The notes below the pieces were generated by a model. That model searched no databases. It was given only the letters and a program-made list of their open reading frames with translations, and was not told the origin of the DNA. DNA of 9,551 nt from contig JAOZSP010000017.1 of NCBI GenBank assembly GCA_029939615.1, positions 7,273 to 16,823 of the forward strand. The letters are read 5' to 3'. Positions 1 through 6,376 of this stretch are shown here, piece by piece (positions within the stretch are counted from its first letter, which is position 1; each line of letters starts with the position of its first letter). This stretch comes from Candidatus Izemoplasma sp. (lineage in GTDB: Bacteria > Bacillota_I > Bacilli_A > Izemoplasmatales > Izemoplasmataceae). The position numbers and the translations under genes were made by a program.

Positions 1-30
1 TGAGGGGAGGCCCCTCGGAACCATAAGCTT
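1..30. other. GC-rich end segment with HindIII site and hairpin, possible junction artefact
   Basis: The first 30 bases are clearly richer in G and C than the rest of the window. They contain an inverted repeat (GAGGGG at 2-7, CCCCTC at 11-16, 3-nt loop) and end in AAGCTT, a HindIII site (25-30). The glycosyltransferase reading frame stays open through it, but its residues stop resembling the family here. It could be a cloning or assembly junction, or just a variable part of the gene. Confidence 0.35.
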
Positions 31-167
31 GTCGAAATATTATCAGATACTATGCATATTAAATCATATTTTGTCTTTTGAAGTTTTAGGGCGTACGCAA
101 AGACAAGAGCCCCTGGTAAATATGAATCATTTCTAATAATAAAAGTAACATAAGCATTCTTACTCAT
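1..167 (-). CDS. Glycogenin-like GT8 glycosyltransferase, N-terminal fragment (3' end off window)
   Basis: This is a partial gene with 55 codons visible, starting at the ATG at 167-165 and running off the left edge. The N-terminus has the nucleotide-sugar-binding start of the glycogenin/GT8 family: a beta strand (AYVTFII), then NDSYLPGALVFAYALK, then a strand with an Asp (LICIVSDN). Family members transfer a sugar from UDP- or GDP-sugars; the acceptor cannot be told here. There is no signal peptide, so the protein should be cytosolic. The start is supported by AAAAAGGA (176-183) 8 nt upstream. The gene follows the terminator of the upstream operon and has its own likely promoter, so it is probably a separate unit. 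From about residue 46 (TSLWFRGASP) the translation stops looking like the family, exactly where the DNA becomes GC-rich. That part may not be genuine. Family assignment comes from recalled motifs, not a search. Confidence 0.7.
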   Translation of the reverse strand, partial: MSKNAYVTFIIRNDSYLPGALVFAYALKLQKTKYDLICIVSDNISTSLWFRGASP

Positions 168-175
168 AACATCAA

Positions 176-183
176 TCCTTTTT
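176..183 (-). promoter_or_regulatory. Ribosome binding site of the glycosyltransferase gene
   Basis: AAAAAGGA on the minus strand lies 8 nt before the ATG at 167-165. It selects this start: a nearer upstream ATG at 171-169 hits a stop at once. Confidence 0.6.
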
Positions 184-208
184 GTAAGACATTTACCCCT
201 TATATGAT

Positions 209-238
209 ATTATACAGCAAATATAAGAAATCAGGGTA
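209..238 (-). promoter_or_regulatory. Putative sigma-A type promoter for the glycosyltransferase gene
   Basis: A perfect TATAAT (-10) lies at 209-214 on the minus strand, about 40 nt upstream of the start codon and downstream of the preceding terminator. The matching -35 region (around 232-238, TACCCT/ACCCTG) is a poor match to TTGACA, so an activator may be needed, or the -10 may be a chance hit in AT-rich DNA. The position between a terminator and a new gene favours a real promoter. Confidence 0.45.
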
Positions 239-291
239 ATAATATGGGCAAAAAACAGGATAAGTCTTAATAATACGACAAAACATATTAA

Positions 292-316
292 AAGATGAGT
301 GAAATTCACTCATCTT
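292..316 (-). terminator. Rho-independent terminator ending the hut/c-di-GMP operon
   Basis: A near-perfect inverted repeat has arms AAGATGAGTGAA and TTCACTCATCTT around a single central base (304); in RNA the loop would open to about 3-5 nt. On the minus strand it is followed by a T-rich stretch (CTTTTAATATGTTTT). The TAA stop of the GGDEF/HD-GYP gene (315-317) is within or at the base of the stem. It separates the seven-gene run from the glycosyltransferase gene, which is on the same strand and has its own promoter-like sequence. The stem is AT-rich and the T run is interrupted, so strength is uncertain. Confidence 0.8.
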
Positions 317-2339
317 ATTTGTTTGCTTCAATAAATAGTTTAACTACTTCTGGATCAAATTGAGTGCCTGAATGCTTAATTAATTCTTTAATAGCTTCTT
401 CTTTTGATATTGCTTTTCTATAAACACGATCGCTAGTCATAGCGTCATATGCATCTCCTACACTTAATATTCTATCTAGCAATGGAATTTCATATCCTTT
501 TAATCCTTTTGGATAACCAGTTCCATCAAATCTCTCATGATGATACAAAATATAGTTAGCTACTTTTTTAAGACTAGGGGTTGCATTAGCAATTCTAAAT
601 CCAATTTCAGGATGTTTTTTCATTTCCTCCCATTGCACTCCACTTAAAGGTTTAGGTAATTTCAATATCTCATCGGCTACACCGATTTTACCAACATCAT
701 GAAGCATACATAATAATTCTAAATCATTGAGTTCATCAGAACTCAATTTATATTTTTTTGCTACATTAGAACATGTTTTATAAATCCGATTAGTATGTTC
801 TTCAGTTTCATGAGATTTCTCGTATAAAGCCGTTTTCATTGACGAAATTATTGAACTATGCATACTATCTTTTACTAACATTTTTCTTTTATACATATTT
901 GTTTCAGCTTCTTTTAAAGAATCATATATATTCTCATTCTCACTATGCTTAATCCCATATCCAATTGAAATACTGGGCATTATTCCATGAATACTTTGTG
1001 CTTCTTCTAAATCATTAAAAGACCTATTGATTCTTTTCGTAATCATTAGAACTTCATCTTCACTAGTTTTTGGAAGTAAAATAACAAACTCATCTCCACC
1101 CCATCTACCAACAATATCCTCATCTCTACAAGCCAATTTGAGCATTCGTGAAACAACTCTCAATAAGTCATCTCCAGCATCATGTCCAAAAACATCATTT
1201 GTTATTTTCAACCCGTTAACATCACCCATAATTATAGAAAACGGAAGTTGTCTTCTTGTATCTAATCTATTAATTGTCTCTTCTAAATATGTTCTGTTAT
1301 ACAGTCCAGTAAGAACGTCATGATAACTTAAGTAAAGAATTTCTCTTTCTCTTTTTTTTGTGTCAGATAAATCACTTATCGTCATAACCTTACCTAAATA
1401 TTTCTCGTCTTCTTTATAAAAACTATTTATAGAAAGTGCAATATTCCATAACATTCCATCACTTCTATATAGTAAAGCGGTATTATTGAAATACTTAGTT
1501 TGATTCATAAAATCAATTTCTTGTCTATTTGAATCTAATATCTTTAAATAATTACTTATTGGCTTGTCATATGTTTGAGATGCTAATAATCCAGTCATAT
1601 CTAAAGCAGCATTATTAATAAGTTGTATTTTATTATTACTATCAAGAACGATAACACCCTCATTGATAGTTTCTATTACGTGTTTAAGATATTGAGATTC
1701 CTCAATAAAGGCATTTTCTACGTGCCCAACATCATCAATTTGAATATTGAATGAAATGAAGTAACTCTCTTTTTCAAAATAGAAGTGACTAAGTTTTTCG
1801 GTGACTACGATAGTTCCTCCATCTGGACTGTACATCTCAAGAACTAATTCTCCACTTTGTTTCATATCTAAAAAATTTTCCAAATCTAACAAACTTCTAG
1901 TTGTTAGGTATTCCTCTTTCCTGGTAATTTCCTTATGATTTCTTGTAATTTGCAAGTATTCATTTAATAACTTATTCCTGAAAATCACTTCCTTATCTTT
2001 TACGATAAGTACTCGTATATTTAATGAATCTAAAAAAGCACCAACTTGCCTTATCAATGGATTAACTTGTTCATTTGTAAAAAACCCATTTTGCCTCACT
2101 ACAACATAATAATTGATATTTTCATATGATACTGATATGCATTTGCATTTCAAGTCTACTTTCAGAGAAATAAATGTTTTATCAATTACTCGGAATCCTT
2201 CCAGTTTTTCTCTAATCAACTCAATTTCTACAGAATCAAATTCATTATTATAAACAGCATTAAAATTTGAGTCAAAAGCCAAAATATCGGTTTCATGTAA
2301 AAACTTAAAATTATCAAAAAAAGTTGCTATTCTACCCAT
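315..2339 (-). CDS. PAS-GGDEF-HD-GYP protein, predicted c-di-GMP cyclase/phosphodiesterase
   Basis: This is a soluble 674-residue signalling protein with no membrane segment or signal peptide. Residues 1-200 are a poorly conserved, probably PAS-like sensor region. A clearer PAS domain covers about 217-327 (GVIVLDSNNKIQLINNAA). A GGDEF domain at about 335-488 has the intact active-site motif RWGGDEF (GGDEF at 414-418) and an I-site RDED (405-408) five residues upstream, so product inhibition is expected. An HD-GYP domain covers about 510-672: H515, HDVGK (547-551), HH (600-601), DGTGYP (605-610) and GDAYDAM (628-634). The sequence therefore predicts both synthesis and hydrolysis of c-di-GMP, with PAS input probably setting the balance. 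The ATG at 2339-2337 is chosen because AAGGGAG lies 6 nt upstream; the frame stays open 35 codons further but that stretch lies inside the preceding gene. It overlaps the PAS-only gene by 8 nt (ATGGGTAG), which suggests translational coupling. It is the last gene before the terminator. Confidence 0.93.
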   Translation of the reverse strand: MGRIATFFDNFKFLHETDILAFDSNFNAVYNNEFDSVEIELIREKLEGFRVIDKTFISLKVDLKCKCISVSYENINYYVVVRQNGFFTNEQVNPLIRQVGAFLDSLNIRVLIVKDKEVIFRNKLLNEYLQITRNHKEITRKEEYLTTRSLLDLENFLDMKQSGELVLEMYSPDGGTIVVTEKLSHFYFEKESYFISFNIQIDDVGHVENAFIEESQYLKHVIETINEGVIVLDSNNKIQLINNAALDMTGLLASQTYDKPISNYLKILDSNRQEIDFMNQTKYFNNTALLYRSDGMLWNIALSINSFYKEDEKYLGKVMTISDLSDTKKREREILYLSYHDVLTGLYNRTYLEETINRLDTRRQLPFSIIMGDVNGLKITNDVFGHDAGDDLLRVVSRMLKLACRDEDIVGRWGGDEFVILLPKTSEDEVLMITKRINRSFNDLEEAQSIHGIMPSISIGYGIKHSENENIYDSLKEAETNMYKRKMLVKDSMHSSIISSMKTALYEKSHETEEHTNRIYKTCSNVAKKYKLSSDELNDLELLCMLHDVGKIGVADEILKLPKPLSGVQWEEMKKHPEIGFRIANATPSLKKVANYILYHHERFDGTGYPKGLKGYEIPLLDRILSVGDAYDAMTSDRVYRKAISKEEAIKELIKHSGTQFDPEVVKLFIEANK

Positions 2340-3471
2340 TTTGCACTCCCTTATTTGAAATTGCATTTCCAAAACCACAGACAATTTTTTTTGAATCGGA
2401 ATCCATGGCAGAAAACAACTCGATTTTAACAATTTCGTTACCACAAGTTATATTAAATGAAACATCAGTCCCACTATATGCTAAATTAATTTTTTCCATA
2501 ATTTCGACACTTACATCATTTTCAAAGAGAATACTGTTCAATTTTTCGAATACTTTGTTAACGCCAACTTCAGTTGCTAAACGACCTCGTATATTTGTTA
2601 TTTCAAGTGCACTGTTAATTTCAAAAATAAAATCATTTTTAAGATTCAATATTCTTTCAATATTATCAATTTTTACTTTTAATGCAACTTCAACAAGTTT
2701 TAGTTCGGTAATATCTGTAGATATTCCAATAATTCCAATATGTTTCCCGTCTTTGTTTGTTACCGGAATCTTAGTTACTTCAGTCCAAGTCAAAAAATCC
2801 TCAGTTTTCGACTCAAAAATAAATTCTAGACGTTGCTTACTTTTTATTGCAATTTGATCGCTTTTTAAAAAGCCTTGTGCAACGTCTTTTTCAAATAATT
2901 GAAAATCATCTTTTAAATACGCATTTTCAAAAGAAACTCCTGTATGATCACTAAACGCTGCATTTATAAATACATACCTACCTAAACGATCCTTAATCCA
3001 AATATCTGCAGAGAGAAAACTCAATAAATTTCTAAGTCCTACATCAGAATCCTTGTATATTTCTGAAATATCATCAACATCAAGATTATCTAAAGCCTTA
3101 TTCAATTCTTCTCTTTTAGTAGTGTCATAATCATATCCAGCAAATTGCTTTATTACACTTTCGCCAAATAGAAGAAAATAACCATTTAAGTTATACATAT
3201 TAAATGAGAAATATCTAAAAGCACCATTCTCATGATACATTTGAATGGTAAATTCTTTTGATAGTTCAATAGTATACGCATTATCAAAGAATATTGGCTT
3301 ATCCTCTGGAACAACAATATCCGTAATTGCTTTTCCTAACAATTCTTTTTCTGTAAAACCTTGTAGTTTGACAAAGTTCTCATTTATACGAAGCATACGC
3401 ATATTTTTATCGAGCAATATTACTACACCTTTAAAATTCTTATCCTTGAATAAATATTCAGCATCAAACAT
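2332..3471 (-). CDS. PAS-only sensor protein without an output domain
   Basis: This is a soluble protein of 379 residues. PAS 1 lies at about 12-107 (VVILLDKNMRMLRINENF, then GFTEKELLGK). PAS 2 lies at about 147-256 (IWIKDRLGRYVFINAAFSDH) and ends in a PAC-type strand, IGIIGISTDITELK. A probable coiled-coil linker at 256-277 leads to a degenerate PAS 3 at about 278-372 (FIFEINSALEITNI ... VCGFGNAI). There is no kinase, GGDEF, EAL, HD or DNA-binding domain. PAS domains bind small ligands or cofactors, or act as dimerisation surfaces; the ligand is not predictable here. The gene starts 25 nt after fchA with a good RBS (GAGGTG, 3477-3482, 5 nt spacing) and ends inside the start of the GGDEF/HD-GYP gene. 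A likely role is as sensory partner of that enzyme; this is inference from gene order. A frameshift split of one larger sensor is an alternative. Confidence 0.88.
   Translation of the reverse strand: MFDAEYLFKDKNFKGVVILLDKNMRMLRINENFVKLQGFTEKELLGKAITDIVVPEDKPIFFDNAYTIELSKEFTIQMYHENGAFRYFSFNMYNLNGYFLLFGESVIKQFAGYDYDTTKREELNKALDNLDVDDISEIYKDSDVGLRNLLSFLSADIWIKDRLGRYVFINAAFSDHTGVSFENAYLKDDFQLFEKDVAQGFLKSDQIAIKSKQRLEFIFESKTEDFLTWTEVTKIPVTNKDGKHIGIIGISTDITELKLVEVALKVKIDNIERILNLKNDFIFEINSALEITNIRGRLATEVGVNKVFEKLNSILFENDVSVEIMEKINLAYSGTDVSFNITCGNEIVKIELFSAMDSDSKKIVCGFGNAISNKGVQNG
2346..2352 (-). promoter_or_regulatory. RBS that fixes the start of the GGDEF/HD-GYP gene
   Basis: AAGGGAG lies inside the end of the PAS-only gene, 6 nt before the ATG at 2339-2337. 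It argues for the 674-residue product rather than a 35-residue longer one, and for two separate proteins. Confidence 0.7.
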
Positions 3472-3496
3472 GTAATCACCTCACAAAACAGTTATT

Positions 3497-4135
3497 TTAT
3501 AATTTATTATGAATTTTTACTAAAATAGTTTCCTTTGTTATATTTGTTAAATTAAGAATACTAGTTACTTCTTTGATGTAATATTCTCTTACTTCATTAT
3601 CAGATATGCCTGTAATATTGATTTTAACATTCATAATTGCACCTTCTATCCCAGCTGCAAGCATTAATACACCAACACCTAAATCTGATAAAGTGTTCTT
3701 ATTACCATATTGTATAATAAATTCAATGTTATTTAAAGCCTTTAGGGATATTTCGGCAACACGATGTGGAATTTTAATCGCTTCCAAAGTTCCTTCTTCA
3801 ATCTTAATGCTTCTAAAAGCTTTTTCTTGATCTGTTACTTTTGGCAATTTAAAAGCACTCATAATTAAATTAAAAGCGTCAGTATCCTTATCTATTAAAT
3901 CAATTAATTCATTTTTAATACCCTCTAATGAATTAATTATAGTTTTAAATTTCTCTTGAACTTCATCTTCAAGCGCTCTAAACTTCTTCTTACCTACAGA
4001 TAAATGTCCAACCATTCTAATTAATGCAATACCATTACTACAAGAAAGTGCGCTAACACTTCCTCCACCTGGAGCTGCGCTTTTTGAATCAACAGTATTT
4101 ATAAATTCTTCTACTTTTAAATCTATTAGTTTCAT
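3497..4135 (-). CDS. fchA: Formimidoyltetrahydrofolate cyclodeaminase
   Basis: A 212-residue cytosolic enzyme that converts 5-formimino-THF to 5,10-methenyl-THF with release of ammonia, the step after FtcD. The N-terminal signature of the family is clear: VEEFINTVDSKSAAPGGGSVSAL (about 8-30), with the glycine-rich AAPGGGS loop near residue 20. DKDTDAFNLIMSAFKLPK follows in the middle, and the rest is mostly helical, as expected for this all-alpha fold. Length fits the stand-alone bacterial form; in animals the same domain is fused to the transferase. The ATG at 4135 has AGGAGA (4141-4146) 5 nt upstream. The hutI stop TAG lies in that RBS, and the gap to hutI is 9 nt. Next to ftcD and hutI, the assignment is firm. 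Confidence 0.93.
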   Translation of the reverse strand: MKLIDLKVEEFINTVDSKSAAPGGGSVSALSCSNGIALIRMVGHLSVGKKKFRALEDEVQEKFKTIINSLEGIKNELIDLIDKDTDAFNLIMSAFKLPKVTDQEKAFRSIKIEEGTLEAIKIPHRVAEISLKALNNIEFIIQYGNKNTLSDLGVGVLMLAAGIEGAIMNVKINITGISDNEVREYYIKEVTSILNLTNITKETILVKIHNKL

Positions 4136-4140
4136 AATAT

Positions 4141-4146
4141 TCTCCT
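4141..4146 (-). promoter_or_regulatory. fchA ribosome binding site fused to the hutI stop codon
   Basis: TAGGAGA carries both the hutI TAG stop (4147-4145) and the AGGAGA Shine-Dalgarno of fchA, so ribosomes ending hutI are placed on the next start. Confidence 0.75.
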
Positions 4147-5398
4147 ATATAATTTGACGATCTTTAACAACTAGTTTTCCAAATTTGAAAACATCTTGAG
4201 TATGATTTACACCAAAGTGATACATTATATAATCTAAGTTAGGTGCATCTAATATTACGATATCTGCGTCTTTACCTTTTGAGATACTACCTATTTTTTC
4301 TTTTTTTCCTAATCCATAAGCTGCATTTATTGTTGCGGCTATTAATACTTCTTTTGGTTTCATTCTTAACTTATTACAAGCTATTTGCATTGTAAACTGG
4401 AAATTCTCACTAGGACTACTACCCGGATTATAATCACTTGAAACACTAACGATACATCCGTTATCAATCATTTCTCTTGCGTTTGCGTAGTCTTTGTTTA
4501 AATAGAATGATGTAGTAGGAAGTAAATTAGCTACTGTTTTGCTTTTAGCTAATTTATTAATATCTTCGTCACTAATAGCTATTAAATGATCTGCACTTGA
4601 TGCATTTAGTTCTACTGCTAATCCTGCTCCGCCTAATGGTGTAAGTTCATCTGCATGAACTCTTAAGAAAAACCCTATTTTTTTAGCTTCTTCTAATATT
4701 TGACGTGATTCTTCAATATTGAAAACCGCTTCTTCACAAAATACATCAACTGACTCAGCTAAATCATTATTTCTAATTAAAGCCATATCCTTTAATACAG
4801 ATTTTATGTAGCCATCTTTATCATCTTTGAACTCTTTTGGTAAAGCATGAGCTCCTAAATAAGTAGAACTAATATCAATTGGATGAATCTCATTCAATTT
4901 TTTTGCCACTTCTAGTTGTTTTACTTCTGTTTCATAGTTAAGACCATATCCACTTTTTGCTTCAATCGTTGTAACTCCAAGCAGTAACATCTCATCAAGA
5001 GATTTTTTTGCTTTATTAAAAAGATCATCAAAAGAGGCTTTTCTAGTTTGTTGAACTGTTGATAAAATTCCGCCACCTTTTTTTAGGATATCCATATATG
5101 GAACACCTTTTATTTTCTTTCTAAATTCACTTTCTCGTGATCCTCCATGTACTAAATGAGTATGAGAATCTATTAACCCAGGAATAACTATTTTATTATT
5201 TGCATCATGCAAATAAGTGTTTTCCTGCATATATTTAGAATGATTCCCTTTTCCATAATCAATAATTTTACCGTTTCTTATAGCGATAAATGCGTCTTTT
5301 ATTACATCTAGTTGGGACATTTCCTTCCCACGATGTGGTAAGGAACGACGTGGTGTAATAAGTTCTTTAATATTATAAATAATTGTATCTGCGCGCAT
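4145..5398 (-). CDS. hutI: Imidazolonepropionase
   Basis: A 417-residue metal-dependent amidohydrolase that opens 4-imidazolone-5-propionate to N-formimino-L-glutamate, the third step of histidine breakdown. The TIM-barrel metal site can be read directly: HTH at 79-81 after PGLIDS, H248 in RVHADE, and D322 in SSDYNPGS. These match the His80, His82, His249 and Asp324 ligands known for Bacillus subtilis HutI almost number for number. Further family motifs are GVTTIEAKSGYGL (141-153), LGAHALP (181-187) and SADHL (268-272). Length is normal. The ATG at 5398 follows a perfect AGGAGGTG. It lies between the two folate enzymes and makes the substrate of FtcD. The gap to ftcD is 11 nt and to fchA 9 nt, so it is almost surely co-transcribed with both. 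Confidence 0.97.
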   Translation of the reverse strand: MRADTIIYNIKELITPRRSLPHRGKEMSQLDVIKDAFIAIRNGKIIDYGKGNHSKYMQENTYLHDANNKIVIPGLIDSHTHLVHGGSRESEFRKKIKGVPYMDILKKGGGILSTVQQTRKASFDDLFNKAKKSLDEMLLLGVTTIEAKSGYGLNYETEVKQLEVAKKLNEIHPIDISSTYLGAHALPKEFKDDKDGYIKSVLKDMALIRNNDLAESVDVFCEEAVFNIEESRQILEEAKKIGFFLRVHADELTPLGGAGLAVELNASSADHLIAISDEDINKLAKSKTVANLLPTTSFYLNKDYANAREMIDNGCIVSVSSDYNPGSSPSENFQFTMQIACNKLRMKPKEVLIAATINAAYGLGKKEKIGSISKGKDADIVILDAPNLDYIMYHFGVNHTQDVFKFGKLVVKDRQII

Positions 5399-5403
5399 TA
5401 AAG

Positions 5404-5411
5404 CACCTCCT
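5404..5411 (-). promoter_or_regulatory. hutI ribosome binding site overlapping the ftcD stop codon
   Basis: A perfect AGGAGGTG lies 5 nt before the hutI ATG. Its first two bases belong to the ftcD TAG stop (5412-5410), the same design as at the hutI-fchA junction. Confidence 0.8.
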
Positions 5412-6375
5412 AATTAATGTTTGCTTCTATAATTTTATATTTATCAAAGTCTCTAAATCCTATATATTCTATACTATATTTTGTTATTTCTTCTAATGAC
5501 ATATTTTCATTAAATTCTTTTCCTTCAACTTGGAAGTAATATTTTATAGTTTTTAGTAGAGCTTCTTTAGGGATTAACCCTACTAATTCACAAGATGGAA
5601 CATTAATATGATATCTACTAGCTTCCATTTTTACTGTTTCAAGTACACGGTATAAAGGGTTCTTTTTGTAGTTAAGAATATTCATTGTAACTTGAGTATG
5701 TCCTCTTGATTCTAATAAGACAGGTCCAGCTTGAATATGTCTAAATCCACCACTAGAAAATCTTATCGCTCTTGCGATAGCTCCTGTTCGTTTGGTGTTA
5801 TCTGTATCTAAATCAATATTATAAGCTACTAAAGGTATTCTTGCCCCTACACCAATTACACCGAATGTAGGATGAATCTCAGGTTTACCGTAATCAGGAC
5901 TCCACTTTTCTTCTTTTATTTTTTCTTTCATACCTTCAAATTCACCTTTACGAATATTAGGTAACTTAACACGTGTTTTTTTATTTGCGGCTTCTGCGTA
6001 CATAAAAATTGGAATATCAAATTGATCATTAATCAATTTAGCAACTTTATTAGCATAAACAATACATTCATCCATATTAACACCTTGAATTGGAATAAAT
6101 GGTATTACGTCTATTGCGCCCATTCTTGCATGCTCACCTGTTTGATAGTTCATATCAATAAGATGTAGTACCTTATCTGTAAAAGGTATCAAAGCGTCTA
6201 TTATTGCTTCTGGGTCTCCTAGTAAAGTAACTACAGTTCTATTATAGTCCTTATCAGGCTCATAGCTAACTAAGTTAAATCCTTTTTTATTTTTTAACAC
6301 TGATACAATCTCTTCTACTTTGTTTAAATCTCTTCCCTCACTAAAGTTTGGAACACATTGAACAATTCTTAACAT
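5410..6375 (-). CDS. ftcD: Glutamate formimidoyltransferase
   Basis: A 321-residue cytosolic enzyme that moves the formimino group from N-formimino-L-glutamate to tetrahydrofolate, giving glutamate and 5-formimino-THF. The N-terminus VQCVPNFSEGRD is the family signature. GEHARMGAIDVIPFIP (80-95) contains His82, the same position as the catalytic His82 known in mammalian FTCD. QAGPVLLESRGHTQVTMNI is a further family block in the C-terminal half. The protein has only the transferase domain; the cyclodeaminase is encoded separately, two genes downstream. I chose the ATG at 6375-6373 because AGGGTGG (6384-6390) is 8 nt upstream and the protein then begins MLRIVQCVPNF, as in homologues. A GTG at 6387 would add four residues and overlap hutU by 11 nt. 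With the ATG, the gap to hutU is 1 nt. Its presence instead of hutG or hutF defines the folate-dependent hut route. Confidence 0.96.
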   Translation of the reverse strand: MLRIVQCVPNFSEGRDLNKVEEIVSVLKNKKGFNLVSYEPDKDYNRTVVTLLGDPEAIIDALIPFTDKVLHLIDMNYQTGEHARMGAIDVIPFIPIQGVNMDECIVYANKVAKLINDQFDIPIFMYAEAANKKTRVKLPNIRKGEFEGMKEKIKEEKWSPDYGKPEIHPTFGVIGVGARIPLVAYNIDLDTDNTKRTGAIARAIRFSSGGFRHIQAGPVLLESRGHTQVTMNILNYKKNPLYRVLETVKMEASRYHINVPSCELVGLIPKEALLKTIKYYFQVEGKEFNENMSLEEITKYSIEYIGFRDFDKYKIIEANIN

Positions 6376-6376
6376 T

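Noticed and set aside
172..192. Six-codon leader ORF (MSYKKD, TGA stop) upstream of the glycosyltransferase
   Set aside because: It has only a poorly spaced AAGGGG before it, no repeated regulatory codons and no attenuator hairpin, so it is probably chance.
168..291. Riboswitch or tRNA in the only intergenic region of note
   Set aside because: At 124 nt it shows a promoter and RBS but no cloverleaf, conserved aptamer pattern or second hairpin.
1027..1323. Open frame on the plus strand opposite the GGDEF gene
   Set aside because: It lies wholly inside a well supported minus-strand gene, has low-complexity Ser/Leu/Ile-rich translation and no family motif. The same holds for plus-strand frames at 2324-2857, 3245-3475 and 3606-3830.
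3496..3524. Possible internal promoter before the PAS gene (TATAAA at 3496-3501, TTTAGT at 3519-3524, 17-nt spacer)
   Set aside because: The -35 match is only 3 of 6 and such patterns arise easily in AT-rich DNA. It cannot be excluded and matters for whether the PAS genes depend on the hut promoter.
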